Shown here: positions 25,643 through 35,500 of the stretch, in pieces | Layout: every line of letters starts with the position of its first letter | Numbering within the stretch: the first letter of the stretch is position 1 | From: CAYRVX01 sp964427875 | Lineage (GTDB): Bacteria > Planctomycetota > Phycisphaerae > SM23-33 | Direction of reading: 5' to 3' | DNA length: 64,000 nucleotides | NCBI GenBank assembly: GCA_964427875.1 | Contig: CAYRVX010000015.1 | Span: 1-64,000 of the forward strand | The notes under the pieces: model-generated | What the model saw: only the letters and a program-made list of their open reading frames with translations | Database searches by the model: none | What the model was told of the DNA's origin: nothing | Program-made: the position numbers and the translations under genes

Positions 25643-28600
25643 ATGCAAGCAATGAACAGGCATCGGCCCGCGCGGCTCGTGCTGGCGACAGCATGGGCAC
25701 TGGGGCTGATCGGCTCGGCGGGCCTCGGCCAGGATGATCGCGACCGGCAGGCCAAGCAGGTCGTGTTCCAGCTCGCCTCGCTGCGCGCCATGGTCAAGTT
25801 CGTGCAGTCCGACGCCGTATACGGCCTTCCGCAGGATCAGCTCGCCGCGTTCATCACCGGCAACCTCCAGACGCAGCGGAAGAACACGGAAGCGGCCGCC
25901 CGGGGTGCCGTGGGGGCCGGGGCCGACGCCATGTTCCGGCAGCGCGTCGAGTCCGTGGCCAGGGAGATCGACCCCACCGACAAGTACGGCGTCCTCCCGT
26001 GGCTGAAGGACAGGATGAGGAAGAAATCAGCCGGCCAGGAGAAGAGCCTTCGCAGGGAGTTCGACGATCGGATCGCAGCGGACCTGAGCGACGAGGGCAG
26101 CCGGCTCAGGGTCGCGTACCGACAGGCGCGCAAGCGGGCCGCTGACGCCCAGGTCAAAAACGCCCTCGAGAGGATCAAGAACGATACCACCGGCATCGCA
26201 CCGACCGAGCAGGACATCACCGCGGCGACGCAAGACGAGAAGGCAAAGAGCGCCCTCGTCAGCCGGACGGTCGAGGCGCTGGCGGGCATGGAGATCAATC
26301 AGGTACTCGAGGAGGCCGAGGGCGAGCTGACGGGCAAGGCGGCCGGACTCGTCGAGCAGGGGGTGAGTCAGTACCGCAAGTTTCTCCAGGACGTCCGCGG
26401 CCTTGCCACGAAGGCCTACACGCGCCAGGGCATCCACGAGGAGGTCATCGACGCAGGGCGGATCGCGCAGCAACGAGCGAGCGCCAACCAGGCCGCCGCC
26501 GGAAGGGTCTACGACTTTTTCAAGCATGACCAGGCATGGGGCGAGCCGGAGACCGCAAGGCGATTCGAGCTCAAGGTCGCAGAGGTCATCAAGGCCGTCT
26601 CCAGCTCAATCCCCGGCGACGTCAGGGAGCGGATCGCCGGGGCCATTTCGGGCAATTCCCTGGCACACCACACCATCAGCAAGAGCTTCGAGATCTTCCG
26701 AAAGGAGGCCGGGAAGCGGGCGCGCAAACAGACGCTCTCGGACTATACGACGAAGGCCGAGAATGCCCGCAGCAGTTACGACACGGAGGAGCGGCGCGGC
26801 AAGCTGCCCACGGAGATCGGCCAGGCCCTCGACGACGCGAAGGCCCGATGCCGCCCGGACTGGGACGCGCTCATCAAGAGGTCCGAGGAGTCGCTGCGGT
26901 CCGAGCTGGGGCGGATCCGGGCGGAGTTGGCGCAAGAAGACGCCAGGCGGCGCTGCCCGAAGCTCATGAGCGGCGACTGGTGGCCGTCCGGTCCGGAGAT
27001 TCTCTCCAACCCCCTGTCTCGCTTTAGCCGCCGGAAGCTGCGAGAGGGGCCTTTGGCCACGATACTATGGAAGCTGACTCCCCCCGCCGAGACGGAGATG
27101 ATCGAGGAGACCTGGCAGCTCATTGAGAAGAGGGCCAGACACAGGCTCGAGATCGGCCACAGGGCCCTGGCCGGCCAGCAGGCCTGCGTGAGGGGCCTCC
27201 GGGATGAGATCCTCCGGCAGATGCAGACGGACAAGAGCCGAAGCGCCAGCGAGTGGTACGAGGAGTACGCCCGGGCCGTCCTGACGCAATGGCGGCGGCG
27301 GTCCGGTGACGAGCCCGAAGCAGTGGCAGCCTACCCGGAGCTTCTTGAAGAGGTGCTTACGCAGATCCGCGGCATCGTGGAAGAGGCCCTGCGACTCGAG
27401 ATCGCCAAGGGCGTCGCAGCGAAGGCCACGACTGGGGATACCGGCACCGGGAAGCCCGAGAGCGCGACGAGGCCCGTCGGTGAGGGGCAGGAGAAGCCCC
27501 GCACGCCACCCGAGGCCGAGCGGCTCAGGATGGTCGAGGCGCGTCAGAACGAGATCGTGGACCAGGTCAGGCCGGAGGTCAGCCAGAGGGCCCAGGAGCG
27601 CATTCGCGCCGGCGAGCAACCGGCCTTGGAGGAGACGTGCAGGCATTTCACCCAGTTGGTGGAGCAGCGGTGGCTGAGGAAATGGCCGGAGCTTGCCGAT
27701 GTCCTCAAGCCCGAGGACAAAGAGATCCTCCCGAGCGTAAGAGAGCGAATCCGGGGCATCGTGGCACAGATGCTGCAAATCTCGGCGGGCCGGGACGCCA
27801 GGATCCGACACGCCCAGAGCAGGCTGGTCAAGGCTCACGAGCCCGGGATCCGCGAGATGGTCCTCGAGGACAGGAAGGCGGCCAAGATGGTGGCAGCGCG
27901 CTCGAAGGACTATCGATTGGAGTACGAGAAACGCGTCCGGGAGAGCTGGCAGAAAGACAAGCTGAGCGAGACGCCGGGCTACGGTTCCCTTCTGCCGGGC
28001 ACGCTCAACGAGATCCGCGGCGCCGTGGCCTCCCTGATCGAGGAGATCGCCGGCCCCGACGCTCCCGAGGAAGTCACGGGGAAAGACGCCACATCACAGC
28101 CGGCGAGCCGGCCCGCTGCGGGGGCTCCAAAGAAGGAAGAGGCGGGCGGCGGCGCGCCCGGCCCGGCCTCCGGGCCGGCAGATGGCCCGGGCGGCGGCGG
28201 CGACCGGCCGGGAGGAACGCAGAAGAGACCGGGGATCGTGGGCGGCCCCGGCGACCTGGCCGTCGGCAGGCCCGGACGTGGCTCCGGCGAGGGCATGGAG
28301 TATCGCCCGTTCCCCACCGGAGAAGCGGCCAGACCGACGGCCGGCGGAGGATGGTTCGCACGGGGGGCCTCCGTCGTCCTGCTGGTGCTGGCCCTCCTGA
28401 TGCAGGCCGTCTTCCTCTGGGCGCACTTCAGGGGGCGGCGACAGCGGCAGCAGATCCTCCCGACGTTCGCCCGGCGCTTCGACGGCCGCGACAGGGACGC
28501 CGTCGCCTCGGCGATCGTCCGGCAGATGGATGTCGCACTCCAGTGTCTGGAGGCGTACCGACCCTCTCGCCGCGTTGAGACGCTGAACGACCTCTACGCG

Positions 28601-28759
28601 TCCGGCCAGGAGCTGCTCGAGCAGGTCCGCGCCCGGTGGAACGCGACGGAGGCGTCGAGGATCCTGCCCAACCTCGAGATCGAGACGCAGCAGTTGGCCT
28701 TCGGCGGAGTGCTCGTCGTGGCCGGGCTCGACGACGCCCCCGATCCGGCGGGTGACTGA
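25643..28759 (+). CDS. large exported helical protein anchored by a C-terminal membrane helix
   Basis: 1038 aa. A signal peptide (about 8-34, ending GSAGLGQ) precedes roughly 850 residues of highly charged, almost entirely helical sequence with repeated R-x-x-A and E-x-x patterns (EKRARHRLEIGH, QERIRAGEQPALEETCRHF). A low-complexity Pro/Gly/Ala linker (about 820-895) leads to one membrane helix (about 907-928, VVLLVLALLMQAVFLW) and a cytoplasmic tail of about 110 residues. No known domain is recognised. Topology is therefore periplasmic rod, membrane, cytoplasm. It lies 73 nt after the one-TM protein and is followed by the TPR gene; a structural or force-transmitting role with the channel-like proteins is inference. 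Confidence 0.7.
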   Translation: MQAMNRHRPARLVLATAWALGLIGSAGLGQDDRDRQAKQVVFQLASLRAMVKFVQSDAVYGLPQDQLAAFITGNLQTQRKNTEAAARGAVGAGADAMFRQRVESVAREIDPTDKYGVLPWLKDRMRKKSAGQEKSLRREFDDRIAADLSDEGSRLRVAYRQARKRAADAQVKNALERIKNDTTGIAPTEQDITAATQDEKAKSALVSRTVEALAGMEINQVLEEAEGELTGKAAGLVEQGVSQYRKFLQDVRGLATKAYTRQGIHEEVIDAGRIAQQRASANQAAAGRVYDFFKHDQAWGEPETARRFELKVAEVIKAVSSSIPGDVRERIAGAISGNSLAHHTISKSFEIFRKEAGKRARKQTLSDYTTKAENARSSYDTEERRGKLPTEIGQALDDAKARCRPDWDALIKRSEESLRSELGRIRAELAQEDARRRCPKLMSGDWWPSGPEILSNPLSRFSRRKLREGPLATILWKLTPPAETEMIEETWQLIEKRARHRLEIGHRALAGQQACVRGLRDEILRQMQTDKSRSASEWYEEYARAVLTQWRRRSGDEPEAVAAYPELLEEVLTQIRGIVEEALRLEIAKGVAAKATTGDTGTGKPESATRPVGEGQEKPRTPPEAERLRMVEARQNEIVDQVRPEVSQRAQERIRAGEQPALEETCRHFTQLVEQRWLRKWPELADVLKPEDKEILPSVRERIRGIVAQMLQISAGRDARIRHAQSRLVKAHEPGIREMVLEDRKAAKMVAARSKDYRLEYEKRVRESWQKDKLSETPGYGSLLPGTLNEIRGAVASLIEEIAGPDAPEEVTGKDATSQPASRPAAGAPKKEEAGGGAPGPASGPADGPGGGGDRPGGTQKRPGIVGGPGDLAVGRPGRGSGEGMEYRPFPTGEAARPTAGGGWFARGASVVLLVLALLMQAVFLWAHFRGRRQRQQILPTFARRFDGRDRDAVASAIVRQMDVALQCLEAYRPSRRVETLNDLYASGQELLEQVRARWNATEASRILPNLEIETQQLAFGGVLVVAGLDDAPDPAGD

Positions 28760-28830
28760 GTCCCGGCCTCACCGACAGGCCCGCCGGGCTCGCGGTCTCA
28801 AGGTGAGGCCGCTTCTTGCGGAGAGGACCT

Positions 28831-29916
28831 ATGAGAAGAGGATCGCAGGCCGATAGGGGCAGATACCAGGTGCTGGCCGTCGGTGCGACGGCGGTCAGCG
28901 CGGCGCTGATCGCCCTGGTGGCGGCCACGGGCTACTTCGCGCCTTCGGCGGACAACGGGGTGGTGTCTGAGGAGCGCAAGCTCTCGGAGCGGAACGCCTT
29001 GGCGATGAAATGGGTCCGCGACGGCCTGCCGCGTCCGGCGGTGTCGGTGCTCGACGAGATTCTGCTGGACCATCCCGACTTCCTGCCGGCCCTGGTCAAC
29101 CGGAGCTGGGCGCTGACGAAACTGGGCCGGTTCGCCGAGGCCGTTCGAGACGCCGACCGGGCGCTGAAGATTCAGCCGAACTGCGTGGCGGCACTCAACA
29201 ATAAGGCCGAGGCGCTGCAATGCCAGGGCGAGCTCGCCGAAGCGTACAAGTGGGCCGAGCAGGCCATCGCGGCAGACGCGAACTGCCCCGGTTCATGGAT
29301 CGCCAAGGCCAATGCCCTGGCGGGAATGGGCCAAGAGCGCTGGCCAGGAGCCATCGAGGCCTACGACGAGGCCTTGAGCCTCGAGCCGAAGAACGTCCAG
29401 GCGCTCGCCGGCAAGGGCTGGGTCCTCAACTACATGGAGAAGTACGACGAGGCCCTCAAAGTCCACAGGACCGCCCTCATCCACGCGCCCGGCGACCACG
29501 AGGTCTGGCGAATCGGGATCTTCGCGATGATGCGCCGCGATCCAAACAGCACCCCGATCGCGATGATCAGGAACGCCCTGGTGTTTCACCCGGAAAGTCC
29601 GCAACTGCTGAACGATAGGGGCCTGGCGCTGCTGCGCCAAGGGCAGTATGCTGACGCCTCCGACGCCTTGACGCTGGCCACTCACCATGACCGCGATTCC
29701 CACCTCGCATGGTACAACAAGGCCCTGGCGCTGGGCGCCCTGGGGAAGAAGCGTGAGGCCGTCGAGGCAGTGGAAAGGTCGCTGAGGATCAAGCCCGACT
29801 ATGAACCGGCCAAGCAGTACAGGCAGCGCATCCTCAACCAGGATCGCGCCGACTCCGCCGGACCGACCTCCGCGGCGGCATCAGGCAAAGGGGCCCCCGG
29901 CGCGGCCCTCAAGTGA
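28831..29916 (+). CDS. membrane-anchored TPR protein
   Basis: 361 aa. A basic N-terminus and one membrane helix (about 12-33) are followed by about seven tetratricopeptide repeats, clear in units such as FLPALVNRSWALTKLGRFAE, CVAALNNKAEALQCQGELAE and NVQALAGKGWVLNYMEKYDE, with Pro-rich tail. The ATG at 28831 follows GAGAGGACC; a TTG 15 nt upstream is in frame but unsupported. TPR proteins scaffold multiprotein complexes. It closes the four-gene + strand cassette and is the last + strand gene before the strand switch at 30 kb. Confidence 0.8.
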   Translation: MRRGSQADRGRYQVLAVGATAVSAALIALVAATGYFAPSADNGVVSEERKLSERNALAMKWVRDGLPRPAVSVLDEILLDHPDFLPALVNRSWALTKLGRFAEAVRDADRALKIQPNCVAALNNKAEALQCQGELAEAYKWAEQAIAADANCPGSWIAKANALAGMGQERWPGAIEAYDEALSLEPKNVQALAGKGWVLNYMEKYDEALKVHRTALIHAPGDHEVWRIGIFAMMRRDPNSTPIAMIRNALVFHPESPQLLNDRGLALLRQGQYADASDALTLATHHDRDSHLAWYNKALALGALGKKREAVEAVERSLRIKPDYEPAKQYRQRILNQDRADSAGPTSAAASGKGAPGAALK

Positions 29917-30585
29917 TCGACGCGCCGCTGCCCGCGGGCGAGAGGTCTACGAATATAGCATAGACGTTCCCCAATAAAGACATAAGTTCTCAAAGTGACC
30001 GATTCTGCACGGCTGACAGCGTGTCCGTTGATTCGTTGACTCGTTAATTCGTTAATTGGGAAGACGTTGTGTGCGTCTTGACTCTCCTTGGCTTCCCTGC
30101 GGCCACGGTGGAGAAGCCGTGCGGCCCGCTGGCCTTCCTGCAACGTAGCTGCCGCGTGGCCAGGGCGGAGCTCTTTACGAATCAACGAGTTAACGACTCC
30201 ACGAGTCAACGGGGCCTCCCACGAGGGCACAAGAACGGTCAGTTTGAGATAAGTTGATATGTTGCACCCATCAACGTAGGCCCCCCCTCCGCCTGCATTG
30301 GGTGCAGCTACCAGGGCGATGCCACGGTCTCCCCCTACCAGGGCATCGCCCGCTTTATGCGCCGAGTGGTGACGCGCACTCATCCCAGCACTACCCGCAC
30401 ATCCTGGCCGAGTTTCAGCGGATGATAGAGGCCCCGAAGCTCGACGTCCCGCCTGCATCGCCTTCGGAAGGATGAAGCGCGAACGTGGAATACAGTCGGG
30501 TACCCCCAGTGTTGTTGAGGCGCGGCAAGGACCGGGCCTCAGTTCTTTCACTGCTCAGGGGGCGTCGGCGCGGAAGGGCCTCGCG
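29917..30585. other. convergent intergenic region with repeat element, no confident gene
   Basis: Lies between the ends of two converging genes. It contains an AT-richer stretch (29950-30020), the octamer-array element at 30026-30211 and then GC-rich sequence. A frame from about 30254 to 30475 reads AEFQRMIEAPKLDVPP near its end, while another frame over 30300-30390 reads YQGDATVSPYQGIARFMRRVV; neither is a plausible whole gene and they may be remains of one broken gene. No terminator with a T tract was seen. Confidence 0.4.
30026..30211. repeat. inverted pair of octamer arrays (possible miniature mobile element)
   Basis: Left array 30026-30057 is four consecutive octamers: CGTTGATT, CGTTGACT, CGTTAATT, CGTTAATT. 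Right array 30180-30211 is the same kind of octamers inverted: AATCAACG, AGTTAACG, ACTCCACG, AGTCAACG. They enclose 122 nt that contain a CACGG/CCGTG hairpin. Tandem near-repeats at both ends in opposite orientation suggest a nonautonomous element or a protein-binding array. Confidence 0.6.
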
Positions 30586-32025
30586 CTAGTCCTGCGTTCT
30601 GGGCTTCCGGGCGGGTTGGGTCTCCGGGGCGTCGGGCAGGCTCGAGGCGATCAGGTCGATGGCGGTCTGGGCGTAGGTCTTGAGCTGCTTGCCGTCGGCC
30701 TCTGCGGCCAGCTCGTGGGAGAAGCGGAACGCCTTGAGCTCCTGCTTCAGCTCCGGGCGCGGCTTGAGGGAGGCGAGGAAGGCCCGCCACTGGGCGGCCT
30801 CGTTCTTCGCGAGGCCCTCGCGCCAGAGGCAATACGAGGCCAGCTCCGCGCCGTCGAGGACGAGCTTGCCGAAGTGGGCCTTCTGGAACGCCTCGTCGGG
30901 GCGGGACCACAACGCGAAGCACAGCACGGGCATGTCCTTGCCCTCTCTCAGCGTGGAGGACCATGCGACGCTGCCGTCGTTGGCGTCCCACGTGCCGTTG
31001 GCAACCCAGGGCCGGCGGCCCGTGGCGAGCTTCAGGCTGAGTTTGTCCTGTCCGCGGGAGCCGAAGAGATCCAGCTCGAAGATCGGCAGGTCGATGTCCG
31101 GGCCGTCGATGAGCTCCGAGGGGCTCGGCCGGGTCGCCTGCGTGGTCGTCTTCCGCTCCTCCTGCCACTTCCGCAGGCGTTCCTTGTATTCCTCCGTCGT
31201 CTCCAGGTAGGCCTCCATCGACTTCCTCGCCGTCTCCTCGCTGGCGAGGAACGCCAGGCTCGTTGGGATCGGCTTGTCCGCAGGGACGCCCATCCTGGTG
31301 GCCACAAACCGCTGGACCAGCGAGAGGAGCTTGCCGGGCGAGTCGTGCGTGAATGCCTCGATGGCACAGCGGCCGACCGTCGGCAGCTCCTGCGGCGAGA
31401 AGTAATCCCGCTCGGCGAAGTACTGGAGGATGCGGACCATCAGCTCCTGGTTCGCCTCGTCCTTGGCCTTGTGCGCGCTGAGGACCCGGCTCATCCAGGC
31501 GTAGACGACCAGGTTCTTCACGTCGAGCCGCAGGTCCCGGTCCATGAACTCGCGGAGCTTCTTGAGGCCCTCCTCGCCGGCCAGCTCCGATTCCAGCCAC
31601 CCCACGAGGAGGTCGACGGTCTTGTCGGCCTTCTTCATGGCGTCCTCGACCATGCTGGCCTGCTCGTCGCGGCCGCGGAAGCGTTCCACGTAGACGCAGG
31701 CGTGGCCCATCTGCGAGTCCAGGCGGGTGTAGGACCCGGCGCCGCCCACGTCGTTGGGCGTCCGCGCCGCGAACGTGCCGACGAAGGCCTGCTTGGCCTC
31801 TTGCGGCCGGCTCAGCCGCTTTTCATAAAACTTCGCGATGGCGGCCAGCTTCCCGTCGGGGAGCCTGACGGCCCTGAGCTTGCCTTTCCCCGACCCGACG
31901 TGCCACGCCGTGATCTCTCGCCGGATCTCCTGTCCCCGCGGCGTGAGCTGGATCTCGTACTCGTCGTACTCGCAGCCGCCCAGAAGGCCCGCCATCGCCG
32001 CCGCCACAAGAAGCCTGACTCTCAT
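30586..32025 (-). CDS. lipoprotein of unknown function
   Basis: 479 aa. The signal peptide ends in a lipobox, LLGGC, with Cys18 followed by EYDEYE, so the mature protein is probably an outer- or inner-membrane lipoprotein. The rest is mixed alpha/beta with no family I can name; a HSxxxFALWSRPDEAFQKAHF-like region and a C-terminal ELKAFRFSHELAAEADGKQ stretch are notable. The ATG at 32025 is preferred: GGGAG lies 6 nt before it, whereas the ATG at 32031 touches that site. It is divergent from the giant PEP-CTERM gene, sharing a 494-nt intergenic region. Confidence 0.75.
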   Translation of the reverse strand: MRVRLLVAAAMAGLLGGCEYDEYEIQLTPRGQEIRREITAWHVGSGKGKLRAVRLPDGKLAAIAKFYEKRLSRPQEAKQAFVGTFAARTPNDVGGAGSYTRLDSQMGHACVYVERFRGRDEQASMVEDAMKKADKTVDLLVGWLESELAGEEGLKKLREFMDRDLRLDVKNLVVYAWMSRVLSAHKAKDEANQELMVRILQYFAERDYFSPQELPTVGRCAIEAFTHDSPGKLLSLVQRFVATRMGVPADKPIPTSLAFLASEETARKSMEAYLETTEEYKERLRKWQEERKTTTQATRPSPSELIDGPDIDLPIFELDLFGSRGQDKLSLKLATGRRPWVANGTWDANDGSVAWSSTLREGKDMPVLCFALWSRPDEAFQKAHFGKLVLDGAELASYCLWREGLAKNEAAQWRAFLASLKPRPELKQELKAFRFSHELAAEADGKQLKTYAQTAIDLIASSLPDAPETQPARKPRTQD

Positions 32026-32242
32026 CTCCATCTCCCTGTCTCCCTGTTTCTCTTCGCCGCATAGGCACCGGGCCGGGGAACGTCAAACCGGCTCGTCCAA
32101 GGTCTCACCTGTTGAAGCGTCGTCGCCGGCCCTTGTGCGCTGATTCCCATCGGCCGATGCGGCCGCAGTGACTGACACACCTACTGCATATTCCCCCGGC
32201 GGCAGTCCGCGCGGGAAATACGCGACAATTCCGCAACGCCAC

Positions 32243-32270
32243 TTGACTCAAACAGATCTGGTGTTATCAT
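32243..32270 (+). promoter_or_regulatory. sigma70-type promoter of the giant PEP-CTERM gene
   Basis: TTGACT (32243-32248), 16-nt spacer, TATCAT (32265-32270). Transcription would start a few nt downstream, at the beginning of the conserved leader. The same arrangement (TTGACA-16-TATGAT) precedes the Kelch gene at 41886-41913. Confidence 0.65.
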
Positions 32271-32345
32271 ACACGTGGGTAAGGCATGGCTCTACGTGCA
32301 CGCCTTCGGAGGCAGGTCCCGGTCGATTTTGCTCACCGTGGAAGT
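32271..32345 (+). ncRNA. conserved structured 5' leader element, copy 1
   Basis: Begins ACACGTGGGT just after the -10 box. AAGGC (32281-32285) and GCCTT (32302-32306) form a stem with a 16-nt loop, followed by CGGAGG; GTGGG before the stem can pair with CTCAC at 32332-32336 in GCTCACCGTG (32331-32340), closing the structure. Copy 2 (41914-41990) keeps the stems, the loop length and most loop bases (GCTCTACGT). This looks like a cis-regulatory RNA; ligand or protein partner unknown. I could not match it to a riboswitch I know. Confidence 0.5.
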
Positions 32346-32519
32346 CTGCGGAGTTCCGGCGAGGGGCACGGTGATGAAGGCAAGGCGGCCTACGGCGGAG
32401 GTGGTGTTCGTCACCATGGCGGAGGGGCTGCTTCTGCGCCCGGCCGGTAGTACCACCAGCGGCATACAGGTCACAAGCGGGGAGAACGTCTGCGCACACG
32501 AGGATTGCGAGGGATGAAA

Positions 32520-35500
32520 ATGAACGCACGCCTTAAAGCAGTGGCAGTCTCCGCGGCCGTCGTGCTGGCGGCCTCGACGGCCGGAGGCGGCACGTGGACG
32601 TGGGACGGCGGCTCGGCGGTCGACAGCAACTGGACGACCGCCGCGAACTGGGCAAGCGAGACCGCGCCCAACAGCTCGAGCACGACGGAAATCGAGCTGG
32701 GCGGGAGCATCCGCACGTCGCCGGTCGTGGACACGTACGACCCGTGGGAGCTGAAGTCGCTGACCTTCAAGGCCAACGCCCTGCCGTTCTCGCTGAGCGG
32801 GAACGCTCTTCGCTTCGTGGGCTCCGCGGCCACCGACGCCATCGTGAACAACGGCGGGAACACGCACACCATCGCCAACGACATCACGCTGGGCGGCTCG
32901 CACACGAGGACGATCCTCGCCACCAACGGCGACCTGACGCTGAACGGCGACGTCGTGCTCAGTGCGGACGGCTGTTTCCGGGGCGGTGAGACGATCACCG
33001 TCAACGGCGTCATTTCGGGGGCGGGTGAGCTGGAGAAGCGCGACTCCGGTCTGCTGAAACTGAGCCGGAACGCTACACACGAGGGGGACACTACCATCCA
33101 TGGCGGCACGCTGAGGCTGATCGGAAGCGGCGGCCTGCCGGACGACGGGTACGTGGTGGTCGCACCCGGGGGCACGTGGGACCTGAACGACAGGAACGAC
33201 ACGATCTTCTCGCTGTCTTCGGTTTTCGGAGTCGGCGGCGGCACGGTGGACCTGGGTACCGGCACGTTGACCCTGGAATGGGGCACCTTCACCGGCACGA
33301 TCACAGGCGACGGCGGCCTGACCAAGGTCAACACCGACACGGGTCTGTTCCTCAAGGGGGCCAACAGCCACAAGGGCCAGACGGCGATCAACGGCGGCCT
33401 GCTGATGATCTATCACGGCACCGCCCTGGGGACGGCCGATGGGGGCACGACCGTCAGTGACGGGGCCGTCCTGGGCCTCTCCGACGGCATCGCCGTCACC
33501 GGCGAAACGCTGACCCTGAACGGCGCGGGGTTCCCGCAGGACCCCGGCGCCCTGCGGAATTCCTCGGGCGACAACACGTGGGACGCCCAGATCGTGCTCG
33601 GCGGCGATACCACGATCACCTCCAAGGCCGGCAGCCTGACGCTCAAGCAGGCCGTCGGCGGGCCGGGCCATGTGCTCACGCTGGACGGCAACGGGAACGG
33701 GGCCGTGGAGGGGTCGATCTGCGGCGGGACGGACTCGGTGATCAAGACCGGCGACGGCACGTGGACGCTGAGCGGCGCGAGCTCCTATCTGGGCCCCACC
33801 ACCGTCCGGGCCGGCGTGCTCCAGCTCGGCGAGGACAACTGCCTGCTGGACACCTCCGACCTGGTCATCACCGGCGGGACGTTCGGGCTCGACGGCCACG
33901 ACGAGACCCTCGACGCGCTGAGGGGCACGGGCGGGACGCTCGACCTGGAGGGCGGGACGCTGGCCATCGGCTTCGCCAACAGCAACGCCGGCTACGCCGG
34001 GCACATCACCGGCGACGGCAACCTGGTCAAGTGGGGCGACTCCACGCAGACGCTGACCGGCCGCTGCACGCTCAGGGGCGAGCTGACGATCCGGCAAGGG
34101 ATCCTCAACGTCCGGTTCCCGCTGGAGCCGAACCGTCCCAGCCGCGTGCGCGTCACCGCCGGGACGGTCCTGGAGCTCGAGGACGCCGGGGACTGGCTCG
34201 CGCCGATGACGATCGACGGCACCGGCATCAGCGACAGCGGGGCCGTGCGGGTCGTATCCGGCGAGAACTCCCTCGGCGGGATCACGCTGGCGCACCACTC
34301 GACCATTCGCCTGGAGAGCGGAACGGATTTGCGCATCTATGGAGACCCGGCCGTCACCAGCGAGGGCAAGAACCTGACGATCGTGACCGACGGCGACGCA
34401 GAGTGTCTCATCTTCGGCCCGATGGCCATCGGCGCGGGGACCCTCACCAAGGAGGGGACCGGCAGCATGGACCTGATCCGCGAGAGCACCCATACGGGGC
34501 TGACGGACGTGGTCGCGGGCACGCTGGTGATCTGGGACGGCAATTCCCTGGGCACCACGGACGGCGGCACCGTCGTGCGGGACGGGGCCGAGCTGGAGCT
34601 GTCCCCCCAGCAGGGAGACATCCACGTCGGGGCCGAGTCCCTCCGCATCAGCGGCTCGGGCCCCACCGGCTGGGCCGCCTTCGTCAGCCGCACCGGGGAC
34701 AACACGTGGAGCGGAACGGTCACCCTCGATGCCGACGCGACCATCGCGTGCAACACCGACTCGCTGACGCTGGATGCCTGTACCGCCGTCACCGGCGCCG
34801 GCAGGGACCTGACACTCTCGGGCGAAGGGGAGGGCACGATCAGCGGAGAGGTGGACATCGGCTCGGGAGGCATCATCAAGCTGGAGCAGGGCACGTGGAC
34901 GTTGACCGCCGCGAACCCATACACCGGCACGACGACCATCGACGTGGGGGCCCTTCGGATAGAGGATGCCAACGCCCTGGGGGGCACCTCCCACGGCACC
35001 GTCGTCCGCGACGGCGGGGCGCTGGAGATGCGGGGCGACATCCACGTCCCCGCCGAGCCGCTGTCGCTGAGCGGCTTCGGCGTTGACCTCAACGGCGCGC
35101 TTCGCAGCCTGCACGGGACCAATTCCTATGCGGGCGACATCACGCTCGAGGCCAACAGCATGATCGGCGTGGACTGGGGCCGGTTGACGCTCCTGGGATG
35201 CATCGGCGAGTCCGAGCCCAACCTGGGGTTCTACAAGGTCGGCGTCGGCCAGTTGCTCCTCAAGGAGAGCAACCTCTTCACGGGGTTCCTGGGCGTTCTG
35301 GAGGGCAGCGTGATCTCCGACATCGACCCCGGGCGACTTGCCGACTCGGTGGACGTGACGGTCGCCGAGGGGGCGACGTACGACCCCAACGGCGTCAGCG
35401 ACACGATCGACTCGCTGAGCGGGGCCGGCAGCGTGACGCTCGGCGGGGCGACGCTGACCCTCGGCGGCGGCGGCGGCTCGGGCGAGTTCTCCGGCGTGAT

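Larger units (their letters stand above)
32026..32519. other. divergent intergenic region with promoter and leader
   Basis: Between the lipoprotein gene (-) and the autotransporter-repeat gene (+). It holds a 12-bp palindrome CATCGGCCGATG (32148-32159), the promoter at 32243-32270 and the conserved leader element at 32271-32345. A GTG-started frame 32275-32517 runs through the leader and could be a small leader peptide, but it overlaps the conserved RNA-like element and is not called. The gene's own ribosome site GAGGG is at 32509-32513. Confidence 0.5.
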
